Source of the DNA: Brettanomyces bruxellensis
Taxonomy: Eukaryota > Ascomycota > Pichiomycetes > Pichiales > Pichiaceae
Assembly (NCBI RefSeq): GCF_011074885.1
Contig: NC_054690.1
Location: 2,609,001 to 2,673,000 of the forward strand
Direction: 5' to 3'
Length of the DNA stretch: 64,000 nucleotides
Part shown: in pieces, positions 58,325 to 64,000 of the stretch
Layout of the letters: each line of letters begins with the position of its first letter
How positions within the stretch are numbered: position 1 is the first letter of the stretch
Made by a program: the position numbers and the translations under genes
Notes under the pieces: model-generated
What the model was told of the DNA's origin: nothing
The model's input: the letters and a program-made list of their open reading frames with translations, nothing else
Database searches by the model: none

Positions 58325-58883
58325 TGTCAGAGTATATAAATCCCGTGTGACATTTGTATCTGCGTAATTGCTCACATATCTCTGTGTCGTAGCACTACCG
58401 AGCGCGCAGTTGCCCAAGGTTATGAATGAGATTGGACATATAGTTTGGATATAGAAAAGACTTCTGTTGCATAGAATGACCCCCATAACAAAATAGGGTC
58501 CTTACGAACACGTTTGTAATCCAGCGAGAACCCGAAGGTTACTCTTGGTTTCAGCTGAAGGTTCACTTCAAGATGGATTTCCTTATATGAATATGTATTG
58601 CAAATTACACAATAAAGTCGTCGTCCCTTCTAAGAGACACATAGTATATAAGGAAAAAGTAGTACATACATATAAGAGATATTTTTCCGCAGAAGTGGAA
58701 TAGGTCATTCTCAGCCGAAAGTAGATTAGGGAGAAATTTATTTCACAGGAAAAATTTCCCCGCAAATTATTTCTTATATCTGTCTGAACATTAATTTGAT
58801 TCACATATTATAAATCAAATATCAGTTGAACATTTAAGCGTTATTAACGTATAAAACATTATTATAACTCATAGGTTCCGACA
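58325..58883 (+). repeat. Second LTR copy of the 559-bp family
   Basis: Same start, end, length and orientation as 57422-57980, with roughly 3% base differences by eye. The flanking 5-mers (ACTAC and TAAAG) do not match, so it is an old or recombined copy. The 344 bp between the two copies have no retroelement coding sequence. Confidence 0.85.
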
Positions 58884-59525
58884 TAAAGTAAAAATAAAAA
58901 GGAAAATGAAGTGAGGTAAACACACATAATATAAAAAAAATATTTATTTCTCAGAAACAGAATTATGATCGCGCATAATTATTTTTCTACAGATTTCCTA
59001 ACATACACAGTTAGTGCATTTTTTTTAGGATTGTCAATAATAAATATTATTCTAAATTTCCGTTGTTTAAAAATAAGTTCAGATCTCAAAACAAATAAAT
59101 CCAATGACATATAATAATAGATTACCTGATACTAGGTAATATTCTCATATGTCCGACATAAGGGGAAAAAGGAAAAAAGGAGGAAATTTTATGCGGGGTT
59201 ACACTCCAGACGAGAACGAGGAATACACGGATTGTGAATCTTCTTTTGGAACTATAATTATTTCTTTTCTGTCAAATTATTTTCCTTTATTCATTTTTTA
59301 TTATGCATCAGGAGAAATCTTTGCTGTAAAATGAAATTCGATCCTAATTGATTCTGATTCCTTCCTCTAAATCTTTGATCGATCGATTGAGAGTATCTGG
59401 ACAGTTCTATCACAATAGGAATAATAATAATAATAATAATAATGTACATAACATATCGAAACATAGAACAGCTATCCATATTCAGATGGAGTGCAATATA
59501 AGCAGGAAAATTTGACAAATGTTTC
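58884..59525. other. Spacer downstream of the LTR cluster, 3' of the desaturase gene
   Basis: 642 bp, AT-rich. It contains an (AAT)n run of about seven to eight units at 59421-59443. The open frame at 59149-59334 is not recognisable. Confidence 0.5.
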
Positions 59526-60785
59526 TCAGTTTTCAGGTTTCAATCCAACTCCATTATGGTTGCGAAACATCATAACACCATTTTTTCCTTCTACAAATTC
59601 GCAGTATCTGGATACTTTCCACAACGACTTCCACATATTTTCATTCGAATGCTGGTAATAATTTCCCATAATCTTTTTGATAGCAGCCGTGCCAATTCTC
59701 GCATTGTAAAATGGAATTCTAGAACAATAATGATGTAGAACATGTGTCTCAATTATATCATGGAAAAAAAAAGGACCAATAAATCCGAAGTTTCTATCGA
59801 TAGTGGCAGCTGCACCCCTAGAGAAAGTCCACTCATTATCCAGATAATGTGGCATAGAAAAATCAGTGTGCTGCAAATAGGTTATAAAAACCAACCAATG
59901 ATTAGTAAATAAATATGGAAGAAACCAGTTTACCAATACACTGAAGCTGCCAAAATAGATGATCCAGTTATAAAGCACAAAAAGCTGGGTAAGGACACCT
60001 ATATCTGATAGAACAATGTACCAATAATCTTTTTTCTCAAAAATTGGAGCATTAGGGTTGAAATGGGAAACACTAAATCTTGAATAATTAGGATATTTCT
60101 GTCCAGTGACATTGGTTAACAAGTACCAGATCCACCCACCAAGTTGCTGAACAAGAATAACGTATAAAGTGTATAGAGGGGTATCAACTGCTATGTCGGA
60201 TAAATGAAGGACTTTTCTTCTTTGCAAGAACTCTTTCTTTGTGGCTGGAACAAAAACGGTATCCCTGCTCATATGACCTGTGGCCTTATGATGCTTTCCA
60301 TGAGAGTATTTCCAGGAGAAGTATGGAACAAGAAGATACGAATGAAGAATCCAACCTGTCGTGTCATTAAGCCAACCATAAGGAGAAAATGCTTGATGAC
60401 CACATTCATGAGCCATTACCCAAAAACCCGTGTATGGAAGCGAGACACAAAACGAGTAAAAAACCCACGCCAACCCTCTTATAAATTTTATAGGAATAAG
60501 CGGAATTATATTTCTGGCCACTATTCCGAACAAAAAGCAACAGCAGAAGTCTCGAAATATGTACAACATTCCTCTGTACCAACAGCGCACATAGCACTTT
60601 TTGGGGATCGCAGATAAAATATCTTTTATGGTAAAATCAGGAACTTCAAAAGTGTTACCTAAAGTGTCTTTTGCGATCATATTCTTTGTGATGCTTCTGC
60701 ATCTTGCGGAATTGGTGCCTTTCAACCCAGTTATTCTTGCATCATGACTCTTGCTATTGAATCCAGAAACTGTAGTAACAGACAT
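59526..60785 (-). CDS. FAD2: Membrane fatty acid desaturase, delta-12 (FAD2) type
   Basis: Di-iron desaturase of the ER that turns oleate into linoleate (or linoleate to alpha-linolenate in the FAD3 branch). 419 aa. The three histidine boxes are HECGH (126-130), HGKHH (162-166) and HVLHH (348-352). Four main hydrophobic segments flank them, and GFWVMAHECGHQAFSPYGWLNDTTGWILHS is typical of fungal delta-12 enzymes. Yeast FAD2 and FAD3 paralogues share these boxes; substrate choice cannot be read from sequence by eye. Saccharomyces cerevisiae lacks such a gene. It has a very long upstream region (1.8 kb to YHM2). Confidence 0.9.
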   Translation of the reverse strand: MSVTTVSGFNSKSHDARITGLKGTNSARCRSITKNMIAKDTLGNTFEVPDFTIKDILSAIPKKCYVRCWYRGMLYIFRDFCCCFLFGIVARNIIPLIPIKFIRGLAWVFYSFCVSLPYTGFWVMAHECGHQAFSPYGWLNDTTGWILHSYLLVPYFSWKYSHGKHHKATGHMSRDTVFVPATKKEFLQRRKVLHLSDIAVDTPLYTLYVILVQQLGGWIWYLLTNVTGQKYPNYSRFSVSHFNPNAPIFEKKDYWYIVLSDIGVLTQLFVLYNWIIYFGSFSVLVNWFLPYLFTNHWLVFITYLQHTDFSMPHYLDNEWTFSRGAAATIDRNFGFIGPFFFHDIIETHVLHHYCSRIPFYNARIGTAAIKKIMGNYYQHSNENMWKSLWKVSRYCEFVEGKNGVMMFRNHNGVGLKPEN

Positions 60786-62632
60786 TTTTCAAAAAACTTC
60801 TAGGGATTTCTTCTACAAATTTACCCTTCGCACCCAACTCGAATGGATTGTCTGACCGATCACTAATGTTAACGAAATGAAAATTCAGGGATTACCAGCA
60901 ATAATATAGATAAACGGCAGAAAAGCAAAAAAAAATTCCGTAATGAAAAATGCCTAACCGATCTTGGTGAATTTAATCCAATATATTGCCGGTTAGCATC
61001 TTGGGCCAACAAAAAAGATACAAACTCGCCGAATGAGATAGTACATTAATCAATAATAAGATCTCAAAAGGTAATTCATTCTTATATTATTTTTAGATAA
61101 TTTTTTTTTTCAAGTAACCATTGTGCCACAAATTGTTGTGCACATGGTTCCTTTGACTCTCTTCAAAATTAAGCTTAATTATAAATATTTGAGGAGCAGA
61201 CCCTGGCATATAAATGTTAGTTCATTGATCGATTGATGTGAAAAAAAATTTAATTTTTTTTTTCACCCGAGATGAGGTAAATACTGATTGTTTCTATACG
61301 CCGGCTGCATTTGCAACTATGAAAAATATTATAGGGTGTCCACAAAATACACAGTGCAATGCATTTTCTCAAGAGTAACGGCGAGGGGAGGAGGGATGGG
61401 ACTATCAGGAGTTATAATCATGCCGTTCAGTTAATTTCAAAGAGTTTGGAATGCAAATGTTAATAAACATGTATATATTTCTCTCAAGATATTCAGAACT
61501 GTAAACACGCTTAAAATATGGAAAAGGAGGCATGATGCTTGTTAGGTGTGAGGAAAAATCGGGAAAATATAAAATACCTGCGGTATGAAAAGAATAGATG
61601 AATCTATCTATCAATTTAACACATCAATACCATAATAAAAAAATTGAACACTAGATTTCCTCAAGCTTCATTTAGCTTGAAGTCAATTGATGATTGATTG
61701 ACTTTACCTACGCAAAGAAAGATACGGAACTAGACCAAAAATTTTTCTTCCCCTGTCATCTTCTACAGATCCGGTTTTATCTTGATTTTTCACCTCTTTT
61801 TTATCACCGGTTAGGCCGGGGTTTTTCACAAAATATCCGCTCGGTGTATAAAAAATCACCAGGCTTATCCGTTCCCTGATTTTACAAGGCATGTATCACA
61901 CAAACAAATAATTTATACGTAACCATTTAAACTATAGTTGTTGATACGACAGAAGAAGATGACTTTCTGCACATACGATCGTTTACGTATGAAGGAGCCA
62001 AACCGGACATCGCAAATTTTCAATATTTTCAGTTTAGCGCTTTTTTTTTGAACCCCACCGCTACTTTTTTTCACCCACATTATCCATTATAATCAGGATA
62101 AAGAGTTTTAACAAACCTCCGTTCACTTACACATGATCGAAACAAAACAAAAAACAAAAAAACATTATGACAGTATTCCGAGGCCGATGCCACTTTTATA
62201 TTGAAGAATCAGTGACCACGCTGTCTGAAATAAACCGGACTTAGTTATGCTGTGGACCTTTTTTTCGTCAAAATACGATAAATAATAGGAAAAAGGCTGA
62301 AGCATTCCTAAAAGAGGTAGCGAATGACCCGGGAAGATAAGTGACCACAATAATTTACCTCATTCATTTTTTTACCTATTCATCAAAATTTCTCAATTAG
62401 TAGCTCCGCATTGCGCAGTTTTAAGATTTACTTGTTCTTTTATTTTTTGAAGTTTCTCCTCATGACCACTAACGGGTTACCTTAGTATTCTTAAATACCA
62501 TGCACCTGCCCTTAACTTTTTATACGTCTTTCTCTCATCTTGAAAAATTTCGCAGAAATTTCAATACAAAGTGGAAGTAAAATCCTAAACTATCAGCCTT
62601 TACTAAGACCAAGCTCCTGCTTTTACCGAGTC
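60786..62632. other. Long divergent spacer desaturase / YHM2
   Basis: About 1.85 kb with no supportable gene, the longest empty stretch in the window. Seen in it: GTGCCACAA..TTGTTGTGCAC near 61120-61143, an inverted repeat TCAAGCTTCATTTAGCTTGA around 61662-61681, several poly-A/T tracts, and a GC-richer block with a TATAAAAAA at about 61790-61860. Short open frames on both strands look like chance. Confidence 0.5.
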
Positions 62633-63574
62633 ATGACTGACACTAAAAATGCAAATCAAGATGGAAGTCCTCAGATCGAAAAGAAGCCTGTGAGCTGGTC
62701 CAACATAGGGGTTGGCGCTGTTTTAAACCTGTCTGAAGTGACTACTTTGGGACAACCGTTCGAGGTTATGAAGACCACCATGGCTGCAAATCGTGACTTA
62801 TCTCTTATCGGCTCTATCAAGCACATATTTTCTAGAGGAGGATTTAAAGGCTTTTACCAGGGATTGATTCCATGGGGCTGGATAGAGGCTGCAACTAAGG
62901 GCTCAGTTCTTCTTCCAGTCTCTACAGAAGCTGAATATAGACTTAAACTTTTGGGTTGTGATCCATTTCTTGCTGGTATAGGTGGAGGTATGACAGGAGG
63001 TGTTGCACAGGCATACCTTACTATGGGTTTCTGCACGTGCATGAAGACGGCAGAAATTACAAGAAAGAAGGACGTTGGCCCAGAAGGAAAGGCGCCAAAG
63101 ACTACTTGGGAGGTGTTCAAAGGTATTTACAAGAAAGATGGTATTAGAGGTATTAATCGTGGTGTCAACGCAGTTGCATTGAGACAATGTACTAACTGGG
63201 GTACAAGATTTGGTGTTTCTCGCTTGGCCGAAGAAGCAATTAGGAAATTCAGAAACAAGAGTGACGGTCAGAGACTATCACCTTATGAGAAAATCTTGGC
63301 CTCAGTTATCGGTGGCGCTATATCGGCCTGGAATCAGCCAATCGAGGTGGTTCGAGTCGAGATGCAGTCACGTACTCCGGATCCAAACAGACCAAAAAAT
63401 CTTTCTGTCTGGCAAACAATGAAGTACGTTTACAAAACCAATGGAATTAGGGGTCTTTATAGGGGTGCAACCCCTAGAATCTGCTTGGGAATCTGGCAGA
63501 CCGTTTTCATGGTCTGCTTCGGTGATTACGCAAAAGAGTACCTTGCTGACAGAAACCAAAAGAATGTGATTTAA
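62633..63574 (+). CDS. YHM2: Mitochondrial citrate/2-oxoglutarate carrier Yhm2
   Basis: Inner-membrane carrier exchanging citrate for oxoglutarate, supplying cytosolic NADPH, and linked to mtDNA maintenance. 313 aa from the ATG at 62633 (S. cerevisiae 314). The frame is open upstream to a TTG but has no ATG there. Three mitochondrial-carrier repeats are seen, with unusual signature variants typical of Yhm2: GQPFEVMKTTM, then TMGFCTCMKTAEITR and NQPIEVVRVEMQS. IEKKPVSWSNI, LNLSEVTTLGQP, QAYLTMGFCTCMKT and GIWQTVFMV closely match the S. cerevisiae protein. Confidence 0.95.
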   Translation: MTDTKNANQDGSPQIEKKPVSWSNIGVGAVLNLSEVTTLGQPFEVMKTTMAANRDLSLIGSIKHIFSRGGFKGFYQGLIPWGWIEAATKGSVLLPVSTEAEYRLKLLGCDPFLAGIGGGMTGGVAQAYLTMGFCTCMKTAEITRKKDVGPEGKAPKTTWEVFKGIYKKDGIRGINRGVNAVALRQCTNWGTRFGVSRLAEEAIRKFRNKSDGQRLSPYEKILASVIGGAISAWNQPIEVVRVEMQSRTPDPNRPKNLSVWQTMKYVYKTNGIRGLYRGATPRICLGIWQTVFMVCFGDYAKEYLADRNQKNVI

Positions 63575-63859
63575 CGCAGGACGTACACAATATATAAATT
63601 GTTGACATTGGCAATGTATTTGAGATATATAACAATAGTTCGGCAATTAGCAGATTACAATAACTACAAATAAAATATATATGGTTAATATTTACGCTAT
63701 TGTATAGTGATAGTCTAATGTAATGCAATCATATGATGTGTACCGACACTGAATATTCGATTTTTCGTTACTTTATTAATTTAGATGTCATTTGTTTCGC
63801 AGGGGTACCTGGAAAAGCGTCCTTAAAAAGGGTAAAAACTAAGAAAGTACAATGCAACG
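63575..63859. other. Convergent spacer YHM2 / transporter gene
   Basis: 285 bp, AT-rich, probable 3' ends of two convergent genes. Confidence 0.5.
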
Positions 63860-64000
63860 TTATTTTCTTCGCTGTATTCCCCATCGATCATAAGCATATA
63901 AGCCTGAAAATGTCAATAGTAGACCAATATATTGAAAAGTACTGAAAAGTGTACCTTCAATGAAAATGGAGAAGGATATCACAATGATGCGCTTCAGAAT
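63860..64000 (-). CDS. Partial: C-terminus of a triose-phosphate-translocator family transporter
   Basis: The last 46 codons of a minus-strand gene that runs off the window end; stop TAA at 63862-63860. The peptide ILKRIIVISFSIFIEGTLFS continues to QYIGLLLTFSGLYAYDRW, two hydrophobic helices with the Q..G..L...G...Y pattern of the last helices in TPT/nucleotide-sugar transporters (Sly41-like and relatives). Substrate cannot be judged. Confidence 0.55.
   Translation of the reverse strand: MLKRIIVISFSIFIEGTLFSTFQYIGLLLTFSGLYAYDRWGIQRRK

Noticed and set aside
57422..58883. The two 559-bp repeats as the two LTRs of one complete element
   Set aside because: The left copy has its own matching AGGAA duplication on both sides, so it is a solo LTR, and the 344 bp between has no retroelement genes.

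Overview
This is a chromosomal segment of a budding yeast (Saccharomycotina). Gene density is high, introns are short and mostly near the 5' end with TACTAAC-type branch points, and nearly every gene has a recognisable yeast orthologue. A CTG codon at 36575-36577 falls on the invariant Leu of the DVLDPALLR motif of RPT5, so CTG is read as leucine and the CUG-Ser/CUG-Ala clades are unlikely. AT-rich sequence, a FAD2-type desaturase (absent from Saccharomyces) and a probably mitochondrial ornithine carbamoyltransferase fit a methylotroph/Pichiaceae-type yeast such as Brettanomyces, Ogataea or Komagataella. The genus is inference.

Layout. 1-9.4 kb: VMA3 and PCC1 (both with introns), INO1, a BLOC-1 CNL1-like gene and an SPC110-like spindle-pole coiled-coil gene. 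9.7-21 kb: TRP4, septin CDC12 (intron), RPS24 (ATG-only first exon), VTC1, TDA2 (intron), SEC6 (one-base frameshift) and ARG3. 21-35 kb: an NTR2-like splicing gene, RPC34, an alpha-arrestin, GGA, the NuA4 scaffold EAF1, a PEX30/32-family peroxin and SEM1 (three exons). 35.5-50.7 kb: RPT5, CDC40/PRP17, BCP1, RPO31, a secreted Kex2-site-repeat plus fasciclin protein, two unknown genes (one ending in an integrase-like HHCC finger) and FMP25. 50.9-58.9 kb: a tRNA-Leu(CAA) gene with a complete Ty3/gypsy retrotransposon beside it and older nested LTRs behind that. 59.5-64 kb: FAD2-type desaturase, YHM2 and the 3' end of a triose-phosphate-transporter-family gene.

Six genes (VMA3, PCC1, CDC12, RPS24, TDA2, SEM1) need splicing to be read. 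For each I found 5' splice site, branch point and 3' splice site that give a protein of the expected length. Candidate regulatory sites match known circuits: Gcn4 sites (TGAGTCA) about 200 bp upstream of both TRP4 and ARG3, a UAS-INO core upstream of INO1, and a CACGTG upstream of VTC1. SEM1 and RPT5, both proteasome regulatory-particle subunits, are adjacent. RPC34 and RPO31, both RNA polymerase III subunits, lie 16 kb apart.

The most unusual items are the secreted protein with four Lys-Arg-separated repeats fused to a FAS1 domain, the gene with a lone integrase-type zinc finger, the layered tRNA-linked retroelement locus (gag without a CCHC knuckle, a -1 gag-pol phase without a canonical slippery site), the frameshift in SEC6, and a T15-C25 tract.
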